Of a stretch of DNA of 50,729 nt, positions 8,606 through 17,269 are shown piece by piece; position 1 is the first letter of the stretch; every line of letters starts with the position of its first letter. The notes under the pieces were generated by a model. It had not been told where the DNA came from. It was given only the letters and a program-made list of their open reading frames with translations, and did no database searches. This DNA is from Caballeronia peredens (lineage in GTDB: Bacteria > Pseudomonadota > Gammaproteobacteria > Burkholderiales > Burkholderiaceae), in the NCBI GenBank assembly GCA_001544595.2, contig FCOH02000035.1:1-50729 (forward strand), given 5' to 3'. A program made the translations under genes and the position numbers.

Positions 8606-9163
8606 TCAGGACTTACTACGCATCCACGCATCGAAGCCGTCGTGCCCGAGACGGCGCAGCGTTTCGATATTGCGTTCGTAGATATCGGATGCATCGGGAA
8701 ATGCATCGACCGCGCGGTCGATGCTCGCCTCGCGCAACAGGTGGAAGATCGGATACGGCGCGCGATTCGTGCAGTTGTCGATATCGTCGGGCGCGGTGCC
8801 TTCGAATCGATAGTGCGGATGAAAACTCGCGATCTGCAATTCGCCCGCCAACCCCAAATCGCCGAGCAGGCGTTCGGCGAAAAAGAGCGCGTCGTTGTAG
8901 TCGGCGAAATCGGCGAAGGCGTGCGGCGTGATGAAGAGCGTCGTGTCGATGGCCTCGGCGTCGGTCTCTTTCAGCAGACGAAGCTCGTCCGCAAGCTCGA
9001 CGACGAGATCGTCCACGCCACGCGCGTCGCTCACCACATAGCGAATCTGATTTTTGACATGCACGCTCTTCGCGAACGGGCACAAATTGAGACCGATCAC
9101 CGCGCGGGTGAGCCAGTGCTGAGTCGCCGCGATCACTTCATCGCGGATGCTGCCTTGAGTCAT
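8606..9163 (-). CDS. DUF1415 family protein
   Basis: 185 residues from ATG 9163. The pattern HWLTRAVIGLNLCPFAKSV near the start, TTLFITPHAFADFADYNDAL, IASFHPHYRFEG and NRAPYPIFHLLREASIDRAV is the DUF1415 signature as I know it; the biochemical function is not established. No signal peptide or membrane segment is visible. The ATG overlaps the stop of the upstream tetR gene in an ATGA arrangement, so translation is probably coupled to the regulator. That suggests co-expression, though not necessarily a shared function. Confidence 0.88.
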   Translation of the reverse strand: MTQGSIRDEVIAATQHWLTRAVIGLNLCPFAKSVHVKNQIRYVVSDARGVDDLVVELADELRLLKETDAEAIDTTLFITPHAFADFADYNDALFFAERLLGDLGLAGELQIASFHPHYRFEGTAPDDIDNCTNRAPYPIFHLLREASIDRAVDAFPDASDIYERNIETLRRLGHDGFDAWMRSKS

Positions 9164-9843
9164 GAATCGTCCTGTATGCGATGCCCGCCGCACGCCGCGT
9201 CGATCAGCGTGCGCGCGATGCGCGGCGCCGCGAGCAGCGGGCCGGAGCCCGGGCCGTAAGTCTGGCTCGTCGCATAGATGCCGTCGACCAGCAACGCGAG
9301 CGATTCGGCCAGTTCGACCGCATTATCCGCTCCCGCCGCGGTGCAGATCTCGATCAGACGCGTCATCAGATATTTTTTGTTGCGATCGACCGACTGGCGG
9401 GCCGGATGCGCCGGATCGCCGAATTCGCACGCGATGTTCACGAACGGGCAGCCGCGGTAATCCGGCGCGGACGCGCGCTTCACGAGATCTTCGAGCGCCT
9501 GGATCATCTGCTTGGCCGGGGCGTCCGGATGCTTCGCCACGCTCGCCTCGAAGCGCCGCCGGAAACCGTCGTCCATGCGCTCCAGATACGCGACCACGAG
9601 TTCGTCCTTCGACGCGAAGCGCCGGTACAGGCTCATCTTGTTGACGCCCGCGCGCTCCACGACGGCATCGACGCCGATCGCGCGGATGCCGTCGCGATAG
9701 AACAACGCCTCCGCGGCATCGAGCAGTTGCTCCTGCGCGGTGGCCCCGTCGGTGCGAGCGCTGCGCGGCGCGGCGGCTTTCGGCGTTTCGTTCGATGATC
9801 GTGTCAAAGTCGGTTCCTCGAAATTCTGCTGCATGCTTGACAT
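9160..9843 (-). CDS. TetR family transcriptional regulator
   Basis: 227 residues. The N-terminal helix-turn-helix domain (about residues 37-85, LLDAAEALFYRDGIRAIGVDAVVERAGVNKMSLYRRFASKDELV) is canonical TetR; the C-terminal half is the variable ligand-binding region. The ATG at 9843 directly abuts the palindrome at 9844-9859; an alternative ATG three codons downstream (9834) would leave a few more leader bases. No strong Shine-Dalgarno is seen for either. The gene is divergent from an MFS transporter, so it probably represses both itself and the transporter. Its 3' end is coupled to the DUF1415 gene. Confidence 0.9.
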   Translation of the reverse strand: MSSMQQNFEEPTLTRSSNETPKAAAPRSARTDGATAQEQLLDAAEALFYRDGIRAIGVDAVVERAGVNKMSLYRRFASKDELVVAYLERMDDGFRRRFEASVAKHPDAPAKQMIQALEDLVKRASAPDYRGCPFVNIACEFGDPAHPARQSVDRNKKYLMTRLIEICTAAGADNAVELAESLALLVDGIYATSQTYGPGSGPLLAAPRIARTLIDAACGGHRIQDDS

Positions 9844-9859
9844 GTTACCGATCGGTAAC
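9844..9859. promoter_or_regulatory. Probable TetR operator, perfect 16-bp palindrome
   Basis: GTTACCGATCGGTAAC is a perfect palindrome directly before the tetR start and in the divergent gap to the MFS gene. A half-site CGGTAAC recurs at 9887-9893. Size, symmetry and position are typical of autoregulated TetR operators. Confidence 0.75.
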
Positions 9860-9926
9860 TAAGCTCGCAACTCTGATGTGACAGAGCGGTAACGTCGCAG
9901 GAAAAATCCAACGGAACGGAGCAGCG

Positions 9927-11210
9927 ATGAATTGGTTAGCGAGACGGCTGAATGGCCGGATACATTACGGCTGGATCGCGGTGGGCGTCGTGTTTTTCGT
10001 TTTGCTGGCCGCCGCGGGCACGCGCGCGACGCCGAGTGTGATGATGCTACCGCTCGAAAAGCAGTTCGGCTGGTCGCGCGGCACGATTTCGCTGGCGATT
10101 TCGATCAATCTGGCGCTCTACGGCCTCGCCGGGCCGTTCGCGGCGGCAGCCATGCAGCGCTTCGGCGTGCGTCCCACGGTGCTGGCGGCGCTCGCGACGC
10201 TCGCGGCGGGCGTCGGCCTTTCGTCGATGATGACCGAGCCGTGGCAAATGGTGCTGATCTGGGGCGTGATGGTCGGCAGCGCGACGGGCGTCGCGGCGCT
10301 CACGCTGTCGGCGACGATCGTGAACCGCTGGTTTACCACGCATCGCGGTCTCGCGATGGGCATTCTCACCGCGAGCTCCGCGACCGGCCAGCTCGTGTTC
10401 CTGCCGTTCCTCGCATCGTTGTCCGAGCATTTCGGCTGGCGTCCGGTGGTGTTCGTCGTCGCGGGCGCGGCGGCGATCGTGCTGCCGCTCGTCGCGTGGC
10501 TCTTGCCCGAGCGTCCCGCGGACATGTCGCTGCGTCCTGTCGGCGAAACCGCCGAGATGCCGCCGGGCGCCGTCGCCGCGCCGAAGAATCCGATCAAGCT
10601 CGCGTTCGGCACGCTCGCCAACGCCAGCAAGACGCGCGATTTCTGGCTGCTGTCCTTCAGTTTCTTCGTCTGCGGCGCGAGCACCAACGGCTACGTCGGC
10701 ACCCATCTGATCGCGATGTGCTCCGACTACGGCATGACGCAAGTGCAGGGCGCGACGCTGCTCGCGGCGATGGGCATCTTCGACCTGTTCGGCACGACGC
10801 TCTCCGGCTGGCTCTCGGACCGCTTCAATGCGCGCGTGCTGCTGTTCTGGTACTACGGCCTGCGCGGGTTGTCGCTGATCTATCTGCCGTATGCGTTCGG
10901 CATCGACTTCTTCGGCTTGCCGCTGTTCGCCGTGTTCTACGGTCTCGACTGGATCGCCACCGTACCGCCGACTGTGCGCCTCGCCACGGATGTCTACGGC
11001 AAGGAATCGGCGCCGATCGTGTTCGGCTGGATCGTGGCGGGCCATCAGCTCGGCGCGGCGTTCGCGGCGCTCGGCGGCGGCATGCTGCGTTCGAGCCTCG
11101 GCAGCTACACCATCGCGACGATGATCTCCGGCGGCCTGTGCCTCGTCGCGGCGGTCACGGTGCTGCGCATCAATCGCGCGGGGCGAACGATGGGCGTGGC
11201 CGCGACCTGA
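9927..11210 (+). CDS. MFS transporter, TetR-controlled
   Basis: 427 residues with about 12 membrane segments (start MNWLARRLNGRIHYGWIAVG). A GGAGCAGCG ribosome site precedes the ATG. It has the general major facilitator pattern, including GWLSDRFNARVLL between the repeats, and resembles the monocarboxylate/oxalate:formate-like 'YbfB-type' MFS proteins common in Burkholderiaceae. Substrate unknown; efflux of a toxic compound or uptake of an organic acid are both possible. The divergent tetR gene and operator suggest ligand-induced expression. A strong terminator follows at 11269. Confidence 0.85.
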   Translation: MNWLARRLNGRIHYGWIAVGVVFFVLLAAAGTRATPSVMMLPLEKQFGWSRGTISLAISINLALYGLAGPFAAAAMQRFGVRPTVLAALATLAAGVGLSSMMTEPWQMVLIWGVMVGSATGVAALTLSATIVNRWFTTHRGLAMGILTASSATGQLVFLPFLASLSEHFGWRPVVFVVAGAAAIVLPLVAWLLPERPADMSLRPVGETAEMPPGAVAAPKNPIKLAFGTLANASKTRDFWLLSFSFFVCGASTNGYVGTHLIAMCSDYGMTQVQGATLLAAMGIFDLFGTTLSGWLSDRFNARVLLFWYYGLRGLSLIYLPYAFGIDFFGLPLFAVFYGLDWIATVPPTVRLATDVYGKESAPIVFGWIVAGHQLGAAFAALGGGMLRSSLGSYTIATMISGGLCLVAAVTVLRINRAGRTMGVAAT

Positions 11211-11268
11211 GTTTCTGCTCACGCGGCTCTGCGCGCTCGCGCGAGCTTGGTTATCCTTGTGGCCTCGA

Positions 11269-11307
11269 AACGGCGCGCATCCTGCCGATGCGCGCCGTTC
11301 GCCTTTT
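11269..11307 (+). terminator. Intrinsic terminator after the MFS gene
   Basis: AACGGCGCGCATC (11269-11281) pairs perfectly with GATGCGCGCCGTT (11287-11299), loop CTGCC, followed by CGCCTTTT. Confidence 0.8.
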
Positions 11308-11328
11308 ATCCGCCAACGAGGACAGACC

Positions 11329-11925
11329 ATGACCGCGAAACCCGCTCCGACCGATGTCGACATCCATGAACTGATCGCCGGCCGCTGGAGCCCGCGCGCC
11401 TTCGCCGACAAGCCCGTCGAGCGCGCGCAGTTGCATCGTCTGCTGGAAGCGGCGCGCTGGGCGCCGTCGTCGAACAATCTGCAACCGTGGCGTTTCATCG
11501 CGTTCGACCGTCATCGCGACGCAGCGGCCTTCGGGCGCGCCTTCGACACGCTCGCGCCGTCGAACCAGAAGTGGAACGTGAGCGTGCCGCTGCTCGTCTG
11601 CGTGACGGCTGCGTCGCTCACGCCGAAGGGCGACGAGAACCGCACCGCCACCTACGACACCGGCGCGGCCGCGATGGCGCTCGTCCTGCAGGCGCACGCG
11701 CTGGGCCTCGCGACGCATCAGATGGGCGGCTTCGACCGCGACGCGTTCCGTCAGGCGTTTTCGATTCCCGAGGACGTGCAGATCATCGCGATGATCGCGA
11801 TCGGCCATTACGGCGACGCAAGCCAGCTAGACGAAACGCTGCGCGAACGCGAAGCCGCGCCGCGTGCGCGCAAGACGCTCGCCGAAACGGTGTTCGAAGG
11901 CGGCTGGGACAAGGCGTTCGGCTGA
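11329..11925 (+). CDS. Nitroreductase family protein
   Basis: 198 residues from ATG 11329, with GAGGA upstream. The motif RWSPRAFADKPVERAQLHRLLEAARWAPSSNNLQPWRF is the FMN-binding start of the nitroreductase family, and TGAAAMALVLQAHALGLATHQMGGFD is the second conserved block. It is predicted to be a cytoplasmic FMN enzyme using NAD(P)H to reduce quinones or nitro compounds; the natural substrate is unknown. It is convergent with the next MFS gene, separated by 14 bases. Confidence 0.88.
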   Translation: MTAKPAPTDVDIHELIAGRWSPRAFADKPVERAQLHRLLEAARWAPSSNNLQPWRFIAFDRHRDAAAFGRAFDTLAPSNQKWNVSVPLLVCVTAASLTPKGDENRTATYDTGAAAMALVLQAHALGLATHQMGGFDRDAFRQAFSIPEDVQIIAMIAIGHYGDASQLDETLREREAAPRARKTLAETVFEGGWDKAFG

Positions 11926-11939
11926 ATCGAGGCGCTCGC

Positions 11940-13427
11940 TTAAGTGTCGTCCGCGGCGGACAGCGGACGCGCGACATCTTCGAGCGACTTGCGCTCGGCG
12001 GCCACGCCCCAGATGCCCGCGACGACCGCCGCCGCGATCATCAGCACGGAGCCGATCAGGTAGCCCGCGAAAACCGCGCCGCGCTGATGGGTGTCGATCA
12101 GATGCCCGAAGAGCGTCGGCCCGATGATGCCGCCGAGCGCCGTGCCGAACGCGTAGAACACGGCGATCGCGAGCGCGCGAATCTCCAGCGGAAAAGTTTC
12201 GCTGACGGTCAGATACGCCGAACTCGCCGCCGCCGACGCGAAGAAGAAAATCACCATCCACGCGATGGTCTGCGTCGTCACGTTGAGCATGCCCTGCATG
12301 AACATCCAGCCGCTGATCGTCAGCAGCACGCCTGAAATCGCGTAAGTGAACGCGATCATGCGGCGCCGGCCGAGCACGTCGAAGAGTTTGCCGAGCAGCA
12401 CCGGACCCAGGAAATTGCCCGCGGCGAACGGCAGCACGTACCAGCCGATGTGGTCGCCCGGCACGTGATAGAAGTCCGTCAGCACGAGCGCGTAGGTGAA
12501 GAAGATCGCGTTATAGAAGAAGGCCTGCGCCGTCATCAGCACGAGCCCGACGAGCGAGCGGCTGCGATGCGCCTTGAACAGCGTGTGCACGACTTCGCTC
12601 AGCGGCGTATGGCCGCGCGCGTGCAGGCGCAGCGGTTTGACGGGCGTATCGGGAATCTCGACGCCGTGCTGGCGGAAGTGCGCCTCGATCTCCTCGACGA
12701 CCTGTTTCGCTTCGTCCGCGCGATCGTGGGTGATGAGCCAGCGCGGGCTTTCCGGCACCCACATCCGCATGAACAGAATGGTAAGGCCGAGCGCCGCGCC
12801 GATCAGAAAGCAGGCGCGCCAGCCCCAGTCCGGCGGCAGCAGGCCCGGATCGAGCAGCACGAGCGAGCCCGCCGCGCCGATTCCCGCGCCGACCCAGAAC
12901 GTGCCGTTGATCGCGAGATCGGTCCAGCCGCGCAGGCGGGCGGGCGTGAATTCCTGAATCGTCGAATTGATCGCGGTGTATTCCCCGCCGATGCCCGCGC
13001 CCGTGAGAAAGCGGAACAGCACGAAGCTCGCGAGATTCCACGAGAACGCCGTCGCGGCAGTCGCCGCCACGTAGAGAAAGAGCGTGATGAAGAACAGCTT
13101 GCGACGCCCGAGCCGGTCCGTGAGCCAGCCGAAGCCGAGCGCGCCGAGCACCGCGCCCGCGATGTACGCGCTGCCCGCGATACCGACATCGGCGTTGGAA
13201 AACCGCAGCACCGGACTCGTCTTGAGCGCGCTCGCGACGGCGCCCGCGAGCGTGACTTCGAGCCCGTCGAGCAGCCAGGTGACGCCGAGCGCGAGCACGA
13301 TCAGCGTGTGAAAGCGTCCCCACGGCAGACGGTCGAGGCGTCCGGGCAGATCGGTTTCGATGATGCCGGATCGGCCGCTGGCCGGATCGCCCGAACGGTT
13401 CGCAGGTGACGTGGCGGTTTCGCTCAT
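11940..13427 (-). CDS. MFS transporter, putative metabolite:H+ symporter
   Basis: 495 residues from ATG 13427 (start MSETATSPANRSGD); an upstream TTG at 13478 is less likely. About 12 membrane segments. The loop motifs GWLTDRLGRRKLFF (after segment 2) and PESPRWLITHDRADEAKQVVEEIEAHF (before the central cytoplasmic loop) are of the sugar-porter/metabolite-symporter branch, as is the long central loop at about residues 225-275. Relatives carry sugars, aromatic acids or other carboxylates; the substrate cannot be assigned. No linked catabolic gene is present to help. Confidence 0.85.
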   Translation of the reverse strand: MSETATSPANRSGDPASGRSGIIETDLPGRLDRLPWGRFHTLIVLALGVTWLLDGLEVTLAGAVASALKTSPVLRFSNADVGIAGSAYIAGAVLGALGFGWLTDRLGRRKLFFITLFLYVAATAATAFSWNLASFVLFRFLTGAGIGGEYTAINSTIQEFTPARLRGWTDLAINGTFWVGAGIGAAGSLVLLDPGLLPPDWGWRACFLIGAALGLTILFMRMWVPESPRWLITHDRADEAKQVVEEIEAHFRQHGVEIPDTPVKPLRLHARGHTPLSEVVHTLFKAHRSRSLVGLVLMTAQAFFYNAIFFTYALVLTDFYHVPGDHIGWYVLPFAAGNFLGPVLLGKLFDVLGRRRMIAFTYAISGVLLTISGWMFMQGMLNVTTQTIAWMVIFFFASAAASSAYLTVSETFPLEIRALAIAVFYAFGTALGGIIGPTLFGHLIDTHQRGAVFAGYLIGSVLMIAAAVVAGIWGVAAERKSLEDVARPLSAADDT

Positions 13428-13613
13428 TGGGTCGGGTGCGCAAGGGAAAGTGGCAAAAATTGCCTGGTTGGGCAGCAAGTTGCGTTCCGCTTTTGTCGAA
13501 TGAACTCAATGGTTTAAAAATAGCGGGAGCGCGGTTGATGCGGGCTTCTGAACGTGTTAAAAACGCCCTCCATGTCCGAATGCGGCTTCGTTCCACGGCG
13601 CTGCCCCTGCACC

Positions 13614-14864
13614 ATGAATTTTTGCGCGATCGATTTCGGCACGTCGAACTCCGCCGTCGCTCTGCCCGATGGCCTGTCGATCCGGCTGGCGCCCGTCGAA
13701 GGCGACGCGACCACGTTGCCCACCGCGGTCTTCTTCAACACCGACGAGAATAACCAGTCCTACGGCCGCGCCGCGCTGGAGGCGTACATCGACGGTTTCG
13801 ACGGCCGTCTGATGCGCTCGATGAAGAGCATTCTCGGCTCGGCGCTCGCGGACACCACCACCGATCTCGGCGACGGCTCCGCGATCAAATACACCGATGT
13901 CATCACGCTGTTTCTGCAGCATCTGAAGCAGAAGGCGCAGGCGATCGCTCCCGAGCCGCTCACGCGCGCGGTGCTCGGCCGGCCCGTGTTTTTCGTCGAC
14001 GACGATCCGCGCGCCGACCGCATGGCGCAAAAACAGCTCGAAGCGTGTGCGCACGCGGTCGGCTTGCGCGAGATCCACTTCCAGTACGAACCGATCGCCG
14101 CCGCTTTCGACTACGAAGCGACCCTGAGCGAAGAAGGACTCGTGCTGGTTGCGGATATCGGCGGCGGCACGTCGGACTTTTCGCTCGTGCGCGTCGGTCC
14201 CGAGCGCGCGCGGCATCTCGATCGCAAGGGCGACGTGCTCGCGCATCACGGCGTGCACGTCGCCGGCACGGATTTCGACCGCCGCGTCGAACTCGCGACT
14301 GTGCTGCGCGAACTCGGCTATCAGTCGCTCGATCCGCAAGGCCGCGAAGTGCCGAGCCGCGTCTACTTCGACCTCGCGACGTGGCATCTGATCAACACGG
14401 TCTACACGCCAAAGCGCGTGAGTGAACTGCAACTGATGCGTCATCTCTATCCGGACGTGCGTCACCACGACCGGCTGATGCGCGTCGTCGATCGCCGGCT
14501 GGGGCACGCGCTGACCGCGCACGCCGAGGAAGCGAAAATCGGCGTGTCGGCGGGCGGTGCGACCGAGATCGACATGGAAGAGGTGGAAGAGGCGCTGCGC
14601 GTGGCCTTCGACGAAGTGCAACTGATCGACGCCGGTGCGGACGAGACGCGGCGTATCGTCGAAGCGGCGCACGAGACGATCAAGCGCGCCGGCGTGGCCG
14701 AAACGGACGTGGGCGCCATCTACTTCACCGGTGGCACGACGGGGCTGCGGTTTCTGTCGGACGCGCTGTCGGCGGCATTTCCGGCCGCGCGCCCGGTTTT
14801 CGGCGACCGTCTCGCCAGCGTGGCGAAGGGACTCGGCATCTACGCGCAGCGCGTCTTCGCCTGA
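13614..14864 (+). CDS. yegD: Hsp70 family protein, YegD-like
   Basis: 416 residues from ATG 13614 (start MNFCAIDFGTSNSAVALPDG). The phosphate-1 loop AIDFGTSNS at the N-terminus, the phosphate-2 motif LVADIGGGTSDFSLV near 180, and IYFTGGTTGLRF near 380 define an actin-like ATPase domain of the Hsp70 family. It lacks the C-terminal substrate-binding domain of DnaK, as YegD does. E. coli YegD begins the same way, which decides the start; in-frame ATG 13572 is an alternative. Probably a chaperone-like ATPase; client unknown. Confidence 0.87.
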   Translation: MNFCAIDFGTSNSAVALPDGLSIRLAPVEGDATTLPTAVFFNTDENNQSYGRAALEAYIDGFDGRLMRSMKSILGSALADTTTDLGDGSAIKYTDVITLFLQHLKQKAQAIAPEPLTRAVLGRPVFFVDDDPRADRMAQKQLEACAHAVGLREIHFQYEPIAAAFDYEATLSEEGLVLVADIGGGTSDFSLVRVGPERARHLDRKGDVLAHHGVHVAGTDFDRRVELATVLRELGYQSLDPQGREVPSRVYFDLATWHLINTVYTPKRVSELQLMRHLYPDVRHHDRLMRVVDRRLGHALTAHAEEAKIGVSAGGATEIDMEEVEEALRVAFDEVQLIDAGADETRRIVEAAHETIKRAGVAETDVGAIYFTGGTTGLRFLSDALSAAFPAARPVFGDRLASVAKGLGIYAQRVFA

Positions 14865-14903
14865 ACGCCGCACCGGCCGGCGCGCCAGGCCGGCGCCACA
14901 AAC

Positions 14904-14931
14904 AAAAAACCCCGCCGAAGCGGGGTTTTTT
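14904..14931. terminator. Bidirectional intrinsic terminator
   Basis: AAAAAACCCCGC (14904-14915) and GCGGGGTTTTTT (14920-14931) form a perfect stem with loop CGAA and T tracts on both strands, between convergent yegD and the cold-shock gene. Confidence 0.9.
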
Positions 14932-14951
14932 CATACGAATTCGAGCGGACC

Positions 14952-15155
14952 TTAGGCCGGCTTGATGTTCGCGGCTTGCTTGCCCTTCGGGCCCGTCTTC
15001 ACTTCATAGGTAACCTTTTGGTTTTCCTGAAGCGTCTTGAAGCCTTCGATACGGATTTCCGAGAAGTGCGCGAACAGATCTTCGCCGCCGCCATCCGGAG
15101 TGATGAAGCCAAAGCCCTTTGCGTCATTGAACCACTTGACGGTACCGGTTTCCAT
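14952..15155 (-). CDS. cspA: Cold-shock protein (CspA family)
   Basis: 67 residues, the standard single cold-shock domain. METGTVKWFNDAKGFGFITP includes RNP1 (KGFGFI, residues 13-18), and DLFAHF is RNP2. It binds single-stranded RNA/DNA and acts as an RNA chaperone. A strong promoter lies about 145 bases upstream, so the mRNA has a long 5' leader, as expected for cold-inducible csp genes. Which of the several Burkholderia csp paralogues this is cannot be decided. Confidence 0.95.
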   Translation of the reverse strand: METGTVKWFNDAKGFGFITPDGGGEDLFAHFSEIRIEGFKTLQENQKVTYEVKTGPKGKQAANIKPA

Positions 15156-15299
15156 GTTACTTGTTCCAAAAAAATTGATGAATAAGGCCGAAGCCCAAGG
15201 TGCGGAAAATCAAGGAAGGGGCAATGGGACCAACCGGAGTACCGTGATGGCGAACTACGAAAGACCAATTCACTCGCCACTTGAAATCCTGCAAGAAGG

Positions 15300-15328
15300 T
15301 TTATACGGCGAAACGATTTCCCGGTCAA
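15300..15328 (-). promoter_or_regulatory. Sigma-70 promoter of cspA
   Basis: On the minus strand TTGACC (15323-15328) is followed after exactly 17 bases by TATAAA (15300-15305). Transcription should begin near 15293, giving a leader of about 138 bases before the ATG. Confidence 0.75.
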
Positions 15329-15464
15329 ATAATATCCGACAACTCTGAAGGGATTTTTTTAAGATAAGCAAATATCGCCCTCAATTCTTACATTTTCATT
15401 TCAATTTCGCGCGAAAAAAGTCAAAAAAGCGCGGATTTCTCGGCACTGTGCACTGCATTCGAAA

Positions 15465-15506
15465 GGTGCAACCGGTAAACTACGCGCCGACTTTTACGGT
15501 TGCACC
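15465..15506. repeat. Inverted repeat / hairpin upstream of the APC permease
   Basis: GGTGCAACCG (15465-15474) and CGGTTGCACC (15497-15506) are perfectly complementary. TAAA (15476-15479) and TTTA (15493-15496) can extend the stem with one unpaired G. It could be an operator or a structured leader; no T tract follows, so it is not a terminator. Confidence 0.6.
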
Positions 15507-15614
15507 GGCATCGTCGGTTATCTGGATCACCGGGAACGTTTCTGGCATCCGACGGCGACCGCGGCATGTTCGCCGCATGCTAAGCGCGCGCGGCGCGAGA
15601 CACTGGAGAAGAAG

Positions 15615-17207
15615 TTGAAAAGTTCGATACAGAGAAATATCGGCCCGATGGCGCTGTTGCTGACAGGGCTCGGGTCCATCATCGGTTCAGGCTGGCTGTT
15701 CGGCGCGTGGAAGGCCGCCAAGATCGCGGGGCCGGCGGCAATCGTCGCGTGGGTGATCGGCGCCGTCGTCATTCTGGCGATTGCGCTGACCTACGCCGAA
15801 CTCGGCGCGATGTTCCCGGAATCCGGCGGCATGGTGCGCTATGCCCGCTACTCGCACGGCGCGCTCGTCGGGTTCATCAGCGCGTGGGCGAACTGGATCG
15901 CGATCGTCTCGGTCATTCCGATCGAAGCCGAAGCGTCGATCCAGTACATGAGCACGTGGCCGTATGACTGGGCGCACGCGCTTTTCGTCAACGAATCGCT
16001 TACGCCGATGGGCCTCGTGCTCTCGGCTCTGCTCGTGATCGTCTACTTCATGCTGAATTACTGGGGCGTGAAGGTGTTCGCGCGCGCGAATTCCGCGATC
16101 ACGATCTTCAAGTTCCTGATTCCGGGCGCGACCATCGCGGGCCTCGTCTTCACCGGATTTCACGCCGAGAACTTCGGCACGAGCTCGGATTTCGCGCCGT
16201 ACGGATGGCCGGCGGTGCTCACGGCCGTGGCGACGAGCGGCATTGTGTTCAGCTTCAACGGCTTCCAGAGCCCGGTGAACCTCGCCGGCGAGGCGCGTCA
16301 TCCGGCGCGCAGCGTGCCGTTCGCGGTCATCGGCTCGATTCTGCTCGCGCTCGTGATCTATGTGCTGCTGCAGATCGCCTATATCGGCGCGGTCAATCCC
16401 GCCGACGTGACCCGCGGCTGGTCGCATTTCAACTTCGCGTCGCCGTTCGCGGAACTGGCGCTCGCGCTCAACCTGAACTGGCTCGCGATCCTGCTTTACG
16501 TCGATGCGTTCGTCAGCCCGAGCGGCACCGGCACGACCTACATGGCGACGACCACGCGCATGATCTACGCGATGGAGCGCAACGGCACGATGCCGAAAAT
16601 GTTCGGCAACGTGCATCCGTTTTACGGCGTGCCGCGCCAGGCGATGTGGTTCAACCTGTTCGTCGCGTTCGTCTTCCTGTTCTTTTTCCGCGGCTGGAGT
16701 TCGCTCGCGGCGGTGATTTCGGTCGCGACCGTCATTTCGTATCTCACCGGCCCCGTCAGCCTGATGGCCCTGCGCCGCGCGGCCACGGACCTGGACCGCC
16801 CGCTCAAACTGCCGATGATGGGCGTGATCGCGCCGTTCGCGTTCGTGTGCGCATCGCTCGTGCTGTTCTGGGCGAAGTGGCCGCTGACGGGCGAAATCAT
16901 TCTGCTGATGGTCGTCGCGCTGCCCGTGTATTTCTACTTCCAGCTCAAGACGGGATTCACCGGCTGGGGCCGCGATCTGAAGGCGGCGTGGTGGCTGGTG
17001 GCTTATTTGCCGTCGATGGCGGTGATGTCGCTGATCGGCAGCAAGGACTTCGGCGGCAATGGATTGTTGCCGTACGGCTGGGACATGGCCGCGGTCGCGG
17101 CGCTCGCGCTGATTTTCTACTACTGGGGCGTGCACACCGGCTATCGCACGAAATATCTCGACGAACGCGAAAGCCGCGACGACATTCTTCACGAAGTCGG
17201 CGCCTGA
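15615..17207 (+). CDS. APC family amino acid permease
   Basis: 530 residues, about 12-14 membrane segments. The start is a TTG at 15615, supported by GGAGAAGAAG just upstream and by the protein start KSSIQRNIGPMALLLTGLGSIIGSGWLFGAWKAAK, typical of this APC subfamily; a later ATG (15648) would cut conserved residues. GSIIGSGWLFG is the conserved segment-1 motif of amino acid-polyamine-organocation transporters; the sequence resembles the aspartate:proton symporter (YveA-like) branch. Substrate is uncertain. A terminator follows at 17238. Confidence 0.87.
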   Translation: MKSSIQRNIGPMALLLTGLGSIIGSGWLFGAWKAAKIAGPAAIVAWVIGAVVILAIALTYAELGAMFPESGGMVRYARYSHGALVGFISAWANWIAIVSVIPIEAEASIQYMSTWPYDWAHALFVNESLTPMGLVLSALLVIVYFMLNYWGVKVFARANSAITIFKFLIPGATIAGLVFTGFHAENFGTSSDFAPYGWPAVLTAVATSGIVFSFNGFQSPVNLAGEARHPARSVPFAVIGSILLALVIYVLLQIAYIGAVNPADVTRGWSHFNFASPFAELALALNLNWLAILLYVDAFVSPSGTGTTYMATTTRMIYAMERNGTMPKMFGNVHPFYGVPRQAMWFNLFVAFVFLFFFRGWSSLAAVISVATVISYLTGPVSLMALRRAATDLDRPLKLPMMGVIAPFAFVCASLVLFWAKWPLTGEIILLMVVALPVYFYFQLKTGFTGWGRDLKAAWWLVAYLPSMAVMSLIGSKDFGGNGLLPYGWDMAAVAALALIFYYWGVHTGYRTKYLDERESRDDILHEVGA

Positions 17208-17237
17208 GCGCGGCGTAAGCTGAAGGAGCCGCACCGG

Positions 17238-17268
17238 AGCCCGCCTGAGCGATCAGGCGGGCTTTGTC
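17238..17268. terminator. Bidirectional intrinsic terminator
   Basis: AGCCCGCCTGA (17238-17248) pairs perfectly with TCAGGCGGGCT (17253-17263), loop GCGA, followed by TTGTCGTT. It separates the permease from the convergent dioxygenase. Confidence 0.8.
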
Positions 17269-17269
17269 G

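Larger units (their letters stand above)
15156..15614. other. 459-base divergent intergenic region (cspA leader, permease control region)
   Basis: The left third is the cspA 5' leader and promoter (15300-15328). The centre, 15345-15430, is AT-rich for this genome. Right of it a long inverted repeat (15465-15506) precedes the permease. No protein-coding gene is supported. Confidence 0.6.

Noticed and set aside
8603..8608. Back-to-back stop codons TGATCA of convergent genes
   Set aside because: Striking but common by chance in tightly packed convergent genes; no terminator or other function is visible.
9160..11210. TetR-MFS pair as a drug-resistance system
   Set aside because: The transporter does not show clear drug-efflux family features, so a resistance claim is unsupported.
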